From contig DASSQD010000065.1 of assembly GCA_035702665.1 (NCBI GenBank), forward strand, positions 1-56,443: 56,443 nucleotides of DNA, read 5' to 3'. Position numbers and translations under genes: made by a program. This DNA is from VBDM01 sp035702665 (GTDB lineage: Bacteria; Pseudomonadota; Gammaproteobacteria; Burkholderiales; SG8-39). Below, in pieces: positions 47,592 to 55,769 of this stretch (its first letter is position 1; each line of letters begins with the position of its first letter). Below the pieces are notes generated by a model. It did not search any database and had not been told where the DNA came from. It saw only the letters and a program-made list of their open reading frames with translations.

Positions 47592-48970
47592 GGGTCCGGC
47601 GCGTATCCACCGGCGAGGCGCTTCTCGAGCGCCGCGAGCTTCTTGCGCATTTCGCTTCCCATCGCGATCTGCGGATTGGACGGAGGAAAGCCTTCGGCGC
47701 GCTCGCGCTCCTTCACCTTTTTTTTCGCTGCCTCGAAGGCCTCGGCGAACGAGAAAGTGTCGCGCAGCGCCTCGTCGTAGAGCGCTTCGCTGAACCACGT
47801 GTAGTCGCTGTCGTAGTTGCAGCCGAAGGACGAATGAAACGCGTCGGCCGCAGTGATGACCAGGGTGTGTTCGTCCCTGAGGGGCTCGACGAAACCTCCC
47901 GAGAAGCACGCCGAGATGACGATCACCTTCCATTTGATGCCGCTGTCGGCCAGAATGCGCGCGAGCGCGGTCGGCGTGAGCTGGTCGAGCTCTAGCGGCG
48001 GCATGTCGAACGCAAGCCGGTAGTCGCTGCCGCTGTGCGTGGTGATGTGCAGCAGGACGATGTCCTCGTCGGTATCGATGATGTTGCCGAGATAGGCGAG
48101 GGCCTCCCTCAGATTGCTCACCGTGGCGATGGGTTGCTCGGTCAGCGACTCGGGGTTGTTGACCAGCAGGATCGAGCGGCCGGCGGTGTCGAAGCGCCCG
48201 TCGAGCAGCTCCTTGATCGACTCGACCTCCGCGTAGAACGTGTCCTCCCCGCTGTCGGCCGCAACGCCGACGAAGTACAGGTCTTCGACGCCCCGGCGCT
48301 GCGGCGCGAGCGCGGCGAGGTGCTCGTCGAGCAGCGTGCCCTGCCGGTGGAACACCTCCTCCTGGGTCAAGCTGGGCCCGGAGTCATCGGCGTCCTCGTC
48401 CGTCGCGACCCACAGGTCGCTGCGCGGTCCGATTTCGGTTGCCAAGCCGAGGAGCCCGGCCAGAAGCGCCAGCGCGAGCGCCGAGCGCCACCCCCGCCAG
48501 CCGCTCAGCACATATTGTGCTCGGATGACGACCGCTAGCGACCAGGCGAGAAACAGCCCGTCCAGAATAGCCTGGAACAGCGGAGGCTCGACGAGGTCCT
48601 GCGCGAGCGCCAGCGCATAGTCGACGATCAGAAACACCGGGACGACCGCGAGGAGCGCGACCGCAAGCGCCGGCGCGAGGCGCGGCTCGCGAAGCAGCCC
48701 CGCTGCAGCCAGGCAGGCCGCGATCAGGACCGGAATCGCGGCCAGAGCTGCCGTAAGCGCGCTCAGGTCGACCGTGCCCGGAACGCCCTGTGCAAGCACT
48801 CCCAAACCGAGCCAGAGCGCCAGGCAAGCCAGAACGAGTGTGGCGCACTGAGGCGCCGAAACGCGGAAGTCGAGCGCGCGCACCCGCGCGAAGAGCGCGA
48901 GGCGAGCGCCGGCAAGAAGGTTGCGCAGCAGGCCGCCGACGAGCAGCGCAACATCGGACCCGGTACTCAT
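47525..48970 (-). CDS. Membrane-anchored C13 (legumain/caspase-like) peptidase
   Basis: A 481-residue protein. Residues 1-180 contain about five membrane segments; the C-terminal half is a clan CD cysteine peptidase with the catalytic His312 (LHITTHSGSD) and Cys355 (VISACFSGGF). The ATG at 48970 overlaps the cca stop (ATGA); longer in-frame sequence lies inside cca and is rejected. Peptidase C13 in eukaryotes includes legumain and GPI transamidase; bacterial members are poorly studied. The topology suggests a peptidase domain held at the membrane. The natural target is unknown. Confidence 0.85.
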   Translation of the reverse strand: MSTGSDVALLVGGLLRNLLAGARLALFARVRALDFRVSAPQCATLVLACLALWLGLGVLAQGVPGTVDLSALTAALAAIPVLIAACLAAAGLLREPRLAPALAVALLAVVPVFLIVDYALALAQDLVEPPLFQAILDGLFLAWSLAVVIRAQYVLSGWRGWRSALALALLAGLLGLATEIGPRSDLWVATDEDADDSGPSLTQEEVFHRQGTLLDEHLAALAPQRRGVEDLYFVGVAADSGEDTFYAEVESIKELLDGRFDTAGRSILLVNNPESLTEQPIATVSNLREALAYLGNIIDTDEDIVLLHITTHSGSDYRLAFDMPPLELDQLTPTALARILADSGIKWKVIVISACFSGGFVEPLRDEHTLVITAADAFHSSFGCNYDSDYTWFSEALYDEALRDTFSFAEAFEAAKKKVKERERAEGFPPSNPQIAMGSEMRKKLAALEKRLAGGYAPDPQKMRVIRVRASDSRIVLVKGR

Positions 48971-50106
48971 GGCCGGCTCAGCCTCTCGATGGCCATAACG
49001 CGCGCGCGACGGATGCGTGCGGCGATTTCCGATTTCTCGGCCCGCCCCGCGATTTCCCCTGCATCCACGCCCGCGGCCGCGGCCAGCGCACGCCGCAGCA
49101 TCGCGGCCGGCAGATAGGGCGCGTGTCCCCAGCCCCGCCGGCCGCGCTCCGCGCAGGCGCACAGCGCGAGCAGCTCTTCGAAGCGCTCCGGCCGGCGGAA
49201 GGCGTCGCAGCGCTCCAGCAGCGTCAGAAGGTCCGGCGCCGGGAGGGTGCTCGCGGCCCCGATCATCGCGAAATGCCGGTGTGCGAGGAGAGCGAGGTCC
49301 CGGCACTCGCTCGGCGCCCGCAAGCGCTCGCACAGCGCGCCGAGCGCGTCCACGGAGGGCGCGCCGATGCCGAGGAGCGCGAAGCGCGGCGCGAGCGCGA
49401 GACGCTCGGCTGCTGCGCATTCGAGAGAGCGCACCAGCGCGCGCGACGCGTCGTTGGCCGGCCGCCCTTCCTCGAACGCGAGCGCCAGCTCGGAGAGAAG
49501 CTTCCCGAGCGCCCCGGCCTCGGCCAGCACCGCGAGCATCAGGGCGGCCTCGCCTTCCATCAGCCCGCGCGAGAATTCCTGCCACACGCGCTCGGGCACC
49601 AGCGCGCCGGCCTCGCCGCTCGCCACCATCTGGCGCATCAGCGCCATCGTCTCGGGAGCGACGGCAAAGCCGAAGCGCGCCGCGATGCGCGCCACGCGCA
49701 GGATGCGCACCGGGTCCTCGACGAACGCCGGGCTCACGTGCCGCAGCAGCCGGCGCTCGAGATCGGCCGTTCCGCCGAAGGGATCGACGAGCTTCCCGCT
49801 CTCGTCGCGCGCCATCGCATTGATGGTCAGGTCGCGGCGCTCGAGGTCCTGTTCGAGAGTCACGTCGGGCGCGGCGTGAATCCGGAATCCCTTGTAGCCG
49901 CGGGCGATCTTGCGCTCGGTCCGCGCGAGCGCGTACTCCTCGTGCGTCCGGGGATGCAGGAACACCGGGAAGTCCTTTCCCACCGGCTTGTAGCCAAGAC
50001 GCTCCATTTCCTCTGGAGTTCCGCCGACCACCACGTAGTCGCGATCCGATACCCGGAGTCCAAGGAGCTCGTCGCGCACGGCGCCGCCGACGGCGTAGAT
50101 CTTCAC
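48967..50106 (-). CDS. cca: CCA tRNA nucleotidyltransferase
   Basis: A 379-residue class II nucleotidyltransferase adding or repairing the tRNA 3' CCA end. The head domain starts MKIYAVGGAVRDELLG, with the catalytic DRDYVVVGG and the RRDLTINAMA motif; ERxxRE-type template residues lie near EDPVRILRVARIAARF. The C-terminal HD phosphohydrolase domain of E. coli Cca is not recognisable. It is 15 bp after the NDUFA9-like gene and overlaps the C13 peptidase gene. Confidence 0.95.
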   Translation of the reverse strand: MKIYAVGGAVRDELLGLRVSDRDYVVVGGTPEEMERLGYKPVGKDFPVFLHPRTHEEYALARTERKIARGYKGFRIHAAPDVTLEQDLERRDLTINAMARDESGKLVDPFGGTADLERRLLRHVSPAFVEDPVRILRVARIAARFGFAVAPETMALMRQMVASGEAGALVPERVWQEFSRGLMEGEAALMLAVLAEAGALGKLLSELALAFEEGRPANDASRALVRSLECAAAERLALAPRFALLGIGAPSVDALGALCERLRAPSECRDLALLAHRHFAMIGAASTLPAPDLLTLLERCDAFRRPERFEELLALCACAERGRRGWGHAPYLPAAMLRRALAAAAGVDAGEIAGRAEKSEIAARIRRARVMAIERLSRP

Positions 50107-50121
50107 GCTAGGGAAGCGCCT

Positions 50122-51072
50122 TCACCTACCGGCCTTGTAGCGGAACCAGCTGTAGCGCGAGCGCGGGTAGGCCCCGCGAAGATAGACGGGCGCCACCGAC
50201 TCGAGCGGCGTCGGCTGGATGGAGAAAGGGAATGCGCTGTCGCAGACGTTGTCGACCTTCATGGAGTTGAGGTTGTCGCGCGACATCAGCTTCGCTCCGG
50301 GCTTGCACTCCATCGCCCAGGCCGCGAGAAAGGACAGGCGGGCGGAGAGACCGATCACCGGACGCGGGTGGCCGCACGCCGTTCCGGCGTAGACGGCGAG
50401 CTCGCGCAGCGTGTACACGCGCGGCCCGCCGAGGTCGTAGCGCTGGCCGACGCTGTCGCGATCGGTGAGGCTCGCGGCGAAGCAGCGCGCCACGTCCTCG
50501 ACGTACACCGGCTGGAATCGCGCGTCCGGGCTGGGGAGCAGCAGCAGCGGTAGCCAGCGCTGCAGCCAGGCGAAGGTGTTGAGGAACTGGTCCTCCGGCC
50601 CGAAGATCACCGAAGGCCGGAAAGCGGTGACGGAGAGATCGTTCTGCGCCGAGAACACCCACGCTTCGCCGTCTCCCTTGGAGCGCAGGTACTGGCTGGA
50701 GCCCTCGGGGTGCGCCTTCAGGGCGCTCATGTGCAGCAGGCGCAGCACGCGCTTCTTCTTGCACGCCTCGACGATCTTCTGCGGCAGCTCGACGTGCACG
50801 CGCGCGAAGTCCGGCCCGTAGGGATCGCCGCCCCTCCCGTGGAGTATCCCCGCCAGGTTCACCACCGCGTCGCAGCCGTGGACGAGCTTCGCGAGCGTTT
50901 CCGGGTCGTGCACGTCCGCCTGGACCACGTCCACCGTCGGCAAGAGGATCAGGTGCTTCGCCCGCTCGCGGCGGCGCGTGGGAACGACCACGAAATGACC
51001 GTCGTCGACAAAGCGGCGGACGACATGCCGGCCGACGAAGCCGCTGCCGCCGATGACCAGAACTCGACTCAT
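50122..51072 (-). CDS. NAD-dependent epimerase/dehydratase-like protein (complex I NDUFA9 family)
   Basis: A 316-residue SDR-fold protein with the Rossmann motif VLVIGGSGFVGRHVVRRF (5-22) and a C-terminal half typical of the NDUFA9 group (PRVYTLRELAVYAG, RDNLNSMKVDNVC). The active-site Tyr-x3-Lys appears as YLRSKG. The human homologue is an accessory complex I subunit; in bacteria the role is unproven and it may be a separate reductase. The slt-NDUFA9-cca order is common in betaproteobacteria as far as I recall. Confidence 0.85.
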   Translation of the reverse strand: MSRVLVIGGSGFVGRHVVRRFVDDGHFVVVPTRRRERAKHLILLPTVDVVQADVHDPETLAKLVHGCDAVVNLAGILHGRGGDPYGPDFARVHVELPQKIVEACKKKRVLRLLHMSALKAHPEGSSQYLRSKGDGEAWVFSAQNDLSVTAFRPSVIFGPEDQFLNTFAWLQRWLPLLLLPSPDARFQPVYVEDVARCFAASLTDRDSVGQRYDLGGPRVYTLRELAVYAGTACGHPRPVIGLSARLSFLAAWAMECKPGAKLMSRDNLNSMKVDNVCDSAFPFSIQPTPLESVAPVYLRGAYPRSRYSWFRYKAGR

Positions 51073-51151
51073 GGATGCCGCAAGGAGGTGCCCGGTGAAA
51101 GCGCTAGTTTAACCGCGAAGCGCGCGGCGCGGACTGCGGCCAGCCGGGGTA

Positions 51152-53113
51152 CTACTGGACTACCGGTTCGCTGCGGATCGAGGCAACCCCTTCGGAGCCC
51201 CGGCGCGGAGGCACGACCCCCAGGCGCGTCTTGAGCGGCGTCGGCTCGGCGCCGAGCACCGCAGAGTAGTAGACCGTGTTCGTCATGACCTTCTTGACGT
51301 AGTCGCGCGTCTCGCCGAACGGGATGGTTTCGGCGAAGATCGCGCCTTCGACCGGCGCGTCACCGCGCCACAGCCTGGCTCGCGAAGGCCCGGCGTTGTA
51401 CGCCGCGGCGGCGAGCACCGGGCTACCGTCGAACTGGTCGAGGACATGGCGCAGGTAGTAGGTCCCGAGCGAGGCGTTGACCTCCGGCTCGCGCAGGCGC
51501 GCCCAGGAGAAATTCTTCAGGCGCATCCGCTGCGCCGCCCACCTCGCCGTCGGGCGCATCATCTGCATGAGGCCGCTCGCGCCCGCCGAGGACCTCGCGC
51601 CGTTGACGAAGCGGCTCTCCTGGCGCACGACGCCCAGCACCCAGGACTCCTCGAGATCGCGCGAGCGGGCACTCTCGGCGAGGACCTCGCGGTAGGGCGC
51701 AAGGTAGCGGACCGAGAAGTTGTGGGCGACGACCGTCCTATCGGCGGTGCTGATCGCCCGGTCCCAGGCTTCGTTGCGGCGGGCGAGCTCGGCCGCAGCG
51801 AGCAGTTTTCTGTCGTCCATGCCGCGTATCGTCCAGAGCCACTCGCGCGTCGCCTCGGTGCGCATGTCGATGCGGTAGAGCGCGAGCGCCCGTTCGAGCC
51901 CGGGGATCGCCGCGACCTCGGCGATCTCGACTTCGGTGGGCAGCGGGGCGCGCGGGGGAATGCGCACGCCCTCTCCCAGCTCGTCGGCCGCGAGGCGTCC
52001 GTAGAAGCTGTACTCCCCCGCGATGCGCCCGAAGTAGCCTTCGGCCTCAAGCGGGCTGCCGAGCTCGCGCTCCGCGCGTCCGTACCAGTACGTCCACACC
52101 GTGTCGCTCTTCGCGACGGGCGACATTTGGTCGATGGAGCTCCTGACCTCCGTCCAGTTCTCCGTCCACATCGCGATGCGCGCCCGCCAGGCGAGCTGCT
52201 CGTCGCTCAGTGTCCCGGCCTTGTCGAACCAGGCGAGCGCATCGGGCACGTGGCGCTGAGCGCCGTTCATCGCAAGCATCAACCACACGTACTGCACGTC
52301 CTCGTCCGGGTACTTGGCCGACAGGCCGCCGCTCCACAGCTTCGCCACCGCGAGCGGATCCGAGTCGGATGCGAGCGTCATCGCGGCGATGACGAGCTCT
52401 CGATCGGCGATCTTGGAAAAATCCGCCTGGGGATTCCTGAGGAACCTGGCCGGCGCCCGGACGACGCCCGAGAGCCGCCGCGGATCGATCGCCTCGGCGC
52501 GCGGTACGAACTCCAGCGAGCGCTTCGCCGAGCCGGTGAGTCCGGTGTCGACGAGCAGGCGGAACCGCGCCCAGGCTTCGGCCCGGTCGATGCCGCCGGC
52601 TTTCGCGAGCGCGCGTGCGAGCTGCAGGCAGCCGTCTGGCAGGTCGCGGGGCGCGTTCCAGTACGTCTTGAATTGGTCGGGCACGGAGGCGTCGTCGCGC
52701 TTCCAGCGGCCGAGGAGCGCATAGCAGGTGACGTCGGGATCGTCGCTCGAGAGCCGCGGGTATTCCTCGAAGAACAGCTCCCAGCGGCCGCTCTTGCCGA
52801 GCACCTTGAGCCAGTCGGTGCGCAGCTGCTCGGCGAGCGCGCTGCCCGCGTTGCGCGAGAGAAAATCACGGACCTCTTCGGCGCGCGCCGCGGGCAACCT
52901 CGGGAACAGCTGCCAATACTCGATGTACGGCGCGAGCACGTGGTTCGCGAGCTGCGGCGCGAGCTGCGCGAGGCGGGCGCGACGACCCGACTCGTATGCG
53001 TCGCGCGCAGCGACTAGCGCCGCGTCCTGTGCGTCGAGCGTGGCCGCGTAGGCAAATGCGGACGCGGCGAGCAGAACCGCCACCGCCGCGAGCCGTGGCA
53101 ATGCTGGTTTCAA
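51152..53113 (-). CDS. slt: Soluble lytic murein transglycosylase (Slt70-like)
   Basis: A 653-residue periplasmic enzyme cleaving peptidoglycan between MurNAc and GlcNAc. A signal peptide (RLAAVAVLLAASAFAYA) follows a TTG start at 53113, which has GGGAGG eight bases upstream. The long helical U-shaped domain spans about 30-480. The catalytic domain has the Glu motif RQESRFVNGARSSAGASGLM and AAAYNAGPSRARLWRG. An open frame to 53716 is the shadow of the divergent gene at 53183. It is divergent from the 5-formyl-THF cyclo-ligase gene. Confidence 0.93.
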   Translation of the reverse strand: MKPALPRLAAVAVLLAASAFAYAATLDAQDAALVAARDAYESGRRARLAQLAPQLANHVLAPYIEYWQLFPRLPAARAEEVRDFLSRNAGSALAEQLRTDWLKVLGKSGRWELFFEEYPRLSSDDPDVTCYALLGRWKRDDASVPDQFKTYWNAPRDLPDGCLQLARALAKAGGIDRAEAWARFRLLVDTGLTGSAKRSLEFVPRAEAIDPRRLSGVVRAPARFLRNPQADFSKIADRELVIAAMTLASDSDPLAVAKLWSGGLSAKYPDEDVQYVWLMLAMNGAQRHVPDALAWFDKAGTLSDEQLAWRARIAMWTENWTEVRSSIDQMSPVAKSDTVWTYWYGRAERELGSPLEAEGYFGRIAGEYSFYGRLAADELGEGVRIPPRAPLPTEVEIAEVAAIPGLERALALYRIDMRTEATREWLWTIRGMDDRKLLAAAELARRNEAWDRAISTADRTVVAHNFSVRYLAPYREVLAESARSRDLEESWVLGVVRQESRFVNGARSSAGASGLMQMMRPTARWAAQRMRLKNFSWARLREPEVNASLGTYYLRHVLDQFDGSPVLAAAAYNAGPSRARLWRGDAPVEGAIFAETIPFGETRDYVKKVMTNTVYYSAVLGAEPTPLKTRLGVVPPRRGSEGVASIRSEPVVQ

Positions 53114-53136
53114 ATCACACCCTCCCAGCCTAGAAT
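53108..53136 (+). promoter_or_regulatory. Putative promoter of the 5-formyl-THF cyclo-ligase gene
   Basis: TTTCAA (53108-53113) and TAGAAT (53131-53136), spaced 17 bp, sit in the 69-bp divergent gap with slt. The start codon is 47 bp downstream. Confidence 0.45.
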
Positions 53137-53182
53137 ACCATAGGGGTTTGCGGCCCCAGAGTGAAGAATACCGCCTAGTCCA

Positions 53183-53872
53183 TTGAGCGCCATCCATATA
53201 TCCGCGGAGCTTTCGGCCTGGCGCAAGAGCGAGCGCGCGAGGCTGCTGCACGAGCGCGACGCGCTCGCCGAGGATGTGCTGGCGGAACGGCGCGCGCGCA
53301 TGGACATTCACATTGAACGCACGTTCCCGGATCTGGTGCACGGCGTTCTCGCGTTTTGCTGGCCCTACCGCAAAGAATACGACGTGCGCCACGTCGCGGC
53401 GGCGCTGCGGCGTAGGGGCGCGCAGACGGCGATGCCGGTCGTCGTCGCGCCGAGGACGCCGCTGATCTTTCGCGAATGGCATCCCGGAGTGGAACTGGCC
53501 GACGGGCCCCTCGGCATACCCTATCCGGTGGGCTCGCCCGAAGTCGTGCCCGAGAACGTCTTGCTGCCGATGCTCGGCTGGGACGGGGACGGATACCGTC
53601 TGGGTTACGGCGGCGCCTTCTTCGACCGCACCCTCGCGTCGCTCTCGAAGAGGCCGCGCGTGATCGGGCTCGCCTACGAGCAGGCCTACCTGAAGACGAT
53701 ACGGCCGCAGCCGCACGACGTTCCCGTCGATTTCGTCGTCACCGAGCGCGGCGTCTACAGGCGAGAGCCGCAGGGATTGCGCTTTCTCGACAACCCGGCA
53801 GGGTTCTCCTCGCCGCCGTGCTACGCGGGTGAGGTCGCGCCCGGCTATTTCGGCGAGGATCCGAAAACCTAG
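53183..53872 (+). CDS. 5-formyltetrahydrofolate cyclo-ligase family protein
   Basis: A 229-residue ATP-dependent enzyme converting 5-formyl-THF to 5,10-methenyl-THF. The C-terminal signature DGDGYRLGYGGAFFDRTLA binds ATP and Mg2+, and the N-terminal basic WRKSERARLL region is typical. It uses a TTG start. The last 35 residues (after FLDNPAGF) extend beyond the minimal domain and have no recognised function. The gene ends in a CTAG shared with convergent ilvA. Confidence 0.9.
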   Translation: MSAIHISAELSAWRKSERARLLHERDALAEDVLAERRARMDIHIERTFPDLVHGVLAFCWPYRKEYDVRHVAAALRRRGAQTAMPVVVAPRTPLIFREWHPGVELADGPLGIPYPVGSPEVVPENVLLPMLGWDGDGYRLGYGGAFFDRTLASLSKRPRVIGLAYEQAYLKTIRPQPHDVPVDFVVTERGVYRREPQGLRFLDNPAGFSSPPCYAGEVAPGYFGEDPKT

Positions 53873-55404
53873 CCGAGGAACAACCGGTACGCCGGGTTCC
53901 TGCTCTCGTCGACGTACGGGTACCCCAGGTTCGTCAGGAACCCCTGGAACGCGCGCATCTCGTGGTGCGGCACCTGCATGCCGACCAGGACTCTGCCGGT
54001 ATCGCTCCCATGGTTGCGGTAGTGGAACAGGCTGATGTTCCAGTCGGTGCGCATGCTCGACAGGAATTTCATGAGCGCCCCCGGGCGCTCGGGAAACTCG
54101 AAGCGGTACAGCAGCTCGTCGGGCGTGCCGCGCGCGCCGCGCCTGATCGCCGCCGGCGCATGGCCGCCGACCATGTGGCGCACGTGGAGCTTGGCCATTT
54201 CGTCGTCGGAGAGATCCAGCGCCTCCAGGCCCTCGCGTCCGAGCGTCTTCACGATCCGCGCGCTCTCGTCGCGGTTGTGCACCTCGACACCGACGAAGAC
54301 GTGCGCCTCGCGCGGATCGGCAATGCGGTAGTTGAACTCGGTGATGTTGCGCGCCCCCAGCGTTGCGCAGAATTTCTTGAAGCTCCCCGGACGCTCGGGA
54401 ATGGTCACCGCAAGGATCGCCTCGCGTTCCTCGCCCGATTCGGCGCGCTCGGCCACGAAACGCAGCCGGTCGAAGTTGGTGTTCGCCCCCGAAGCCACGG
54501 CCACCAGCCGCTTGCCCCGGACGCCGCTTTTCTCGACCCAGGCCTTAGCGCCCGCGACGGCGAGCGCCCCGGCGGGCTCGAGCACCGTGCGCGTGTCGCC
54601 GAACACGTCCTTGATCGCCGCGCAGATCTGGTCGGTGTCCACGAGCACCATGCCGTCGAGCAGCTCGCGGCACAGCTGGAACGTCAGTTCGCCGACCTGC
54701 TTCACCGCGACGCCGTCGGCGAACAGGCCCACGTGATCCAGCGCGACGCGCCGACCGGCCTTCAAGGACCGCGCCATCGCATCGGCGTCCACCGGCTCGA
54801 CGCCGATGACCTTGACCGAAGGGCGCAGGCGCTTGATGTACGACGCGATCCCCGAGATCAACCCGCCGCCGCCGACCGGCGCGAACACGGCGTCCGGCGG
54901 CTGCGACGACTGCCTCACGATCTCCATGCCTATCGTTCCCTGACCGGCGATGACGTCCGGGTCGTCGTAGGGATGGACGAAGGAGACCCTGCGCGCGCGC
55001 TCCAGGCGCTTGGCCTCGGCGTACGCCTCGTCGTAGGTGTCGCCGTGGAGGATCACCTCTGCGCCGCGCGACTTGACCGCGTCCACCTTTATCTTGGGCG
55101 TGGTCGATGGCATCACGATCGTCGCGGCGCAGCCGAGCTTCTGGGCGGCGAGCGCCACGCCCTGGGCGTGGTTGCCCGCCGACGAGGCGATCACTCCGCG
55201 CGAGAGCGCCGCGGCGGAAAGGTTGACCATCTTGTTGTAGGCGCCGCGGCACTTGAACGAGAATACCGGCTGCTTGTCCTCGCGCTTGAGGAGCAGCCGG
55301 TTGCCGAGGCGCGCCGACAGGTTCGGCGCGACCTCGAGCGGCGTCTCAAGCGCCACGTCGTAGACGCGCGCCCGCAGGATGCGTTCGAGGTAGTCGTTCT
55401 TCAT
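53869..55404 (-). CDS. ilvA: Threonine ammonia-lyase (biosynthetic threonine deaminase)
   Basis: A 511-residue PLP enzyme making 2-oxobutanoate, the first step to isoleucine. PLP lysine is Lys51 in SFKCRGAYNK, the phosphate loop is the Gly-rich GGGGLISG, and SSAGNHAQG is conserved. Two regulatory ACT-like domains follow after about residue 330 (AILAVTIPERPGSFKKFC and LYRFEFPERPGALMKFLS), the feedback-regulated biosynthetic form. A hairpin covers the region just before the ATG. No other ilv genes are near. Confidence 0.96.
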   Translation of the reverse strand: MKNDYLERILRARVYDVALETPLEVAPNLSARLGNRLLLKREDKQPVFSFKCRGAYNKMVNLSAAALSRGVIASSAGNHAQGVALAAQKLGCAATIVMPSTTPKIKVDAVKSRGAEVILHGDTYDEAYAEAKRLERARRVSFVHPYDDPDVIAGQGTIGMEIVRQSSQPPDAVFAPVGGGGLISGIASYIKRLRPSVKVIGVEPVDADAMARSLKAGRRVALDHVGLFADGVAVKQVGELTFQLCRELLDGMVLVDTDQICAAIKDVFGDTRTVLEPAGALAVAGAKAWVEKSGVRGKRLVAVASGANTNFDRLRFVAERAESGEEREAILAVTIPERPGSFKKFCATLGARNITEFNYRIADPREAHVFVGVEVHNRDESARIVKTLGREGLEALDLSDDEMAKLHVRHMVGGHAPAAIRRGARGTPDELLYRFEFPERPGALMKFLSSMRTDWNISLFHYRNHGSDTGRVLVGMQVPHHEMRAFQGFLTNLGYPYVDESRNPAYRLFLG

Positions 55405-55415
55405 ACGTTTTCGAT

Positions 55416-55432
55416 ACCCCCCAAAGGGGGGT
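55416..55432 (-). promoter_or_regulatory. Hairpin in the ilvA leader, next to the start codon
   Basis: ACCCCCC-TTT-GGGGGGT on the minus strand forms a seven-bp stem with a three-base loop whose last base is 11 nt before the ilvA ATG. The G tract is the only Shine-Dalgarno-like sequence, so the stem could hide the ribosome-binding site. It has no U-run and is not a terminator for ilvA. Confidence 0.5.
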
Positions 55433-55517
55433 CCTGAAAATCTGGCTCCCGGGGCAGGCCGCTACTCTACACGAGGCCGGAAATTCGCGCGTAGAATGCG
55501 CGCCGAGGGGGTGGCCC

Positions 55518-55769
55518 ATGGCGAAGCGCTCGGCTAAGAAGGCCAGGCAGGCATTCTGGGAACGCGGCTACCTGTCGCACGGTTACTGGTACGGCAAGGA
55601 GCGGCTCGGCACCGTCGAGCTGGGCCCCAAGAAGGACTGGGACGGGATCTATCGCTGGCGGGCGGGTAATCACGCCGGGGAAGCGGGATCCCTCGAGGAG
55701 GCCAAGCGCGCGGTCGAGCAGGCCGCCCTGGCCGGCGCGAGCCAGCTGGGGCTGTTCGACAAGAGCTAG
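55518..55769 (+). CDS. Small conserved-looking protein of unknown function
   Basis: An 83-residue basic protein with AGGGGGTGG before the ATG and a TAGAAT box at 55492-55497. It begins with a Lys/Arg-rich segment (AKRSAKKARQAFWERGYL), then an aromatic-rich core (SHGYWYGKERLGTVELG, WDGIYRWRAG) and a C-terminal helix ending QLGLFDKS. The compact composition and good translation signals argue that it is real. It may bind nucleic acid, but I cannot name a family. It shares a CTAG stop with convergent uvrD. Confidence 0.65.
   Translation: MAKRSAKKARQAFWERGYLSHGYWYGKERLGTVELGPKKDWDGIYRWRAGNHAGEAGSLEEAKRAVEQAALAGASQLGLFDKS

Noticed and set aside
48971..49585. In-frame N-terminal extension of the C13 peptidase
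   Set aside because: It overlaps cca in another frame and is Arg/Ala-rich; the ATG at 48970 starts a plausible membrane protein and overlaps the cca stop.
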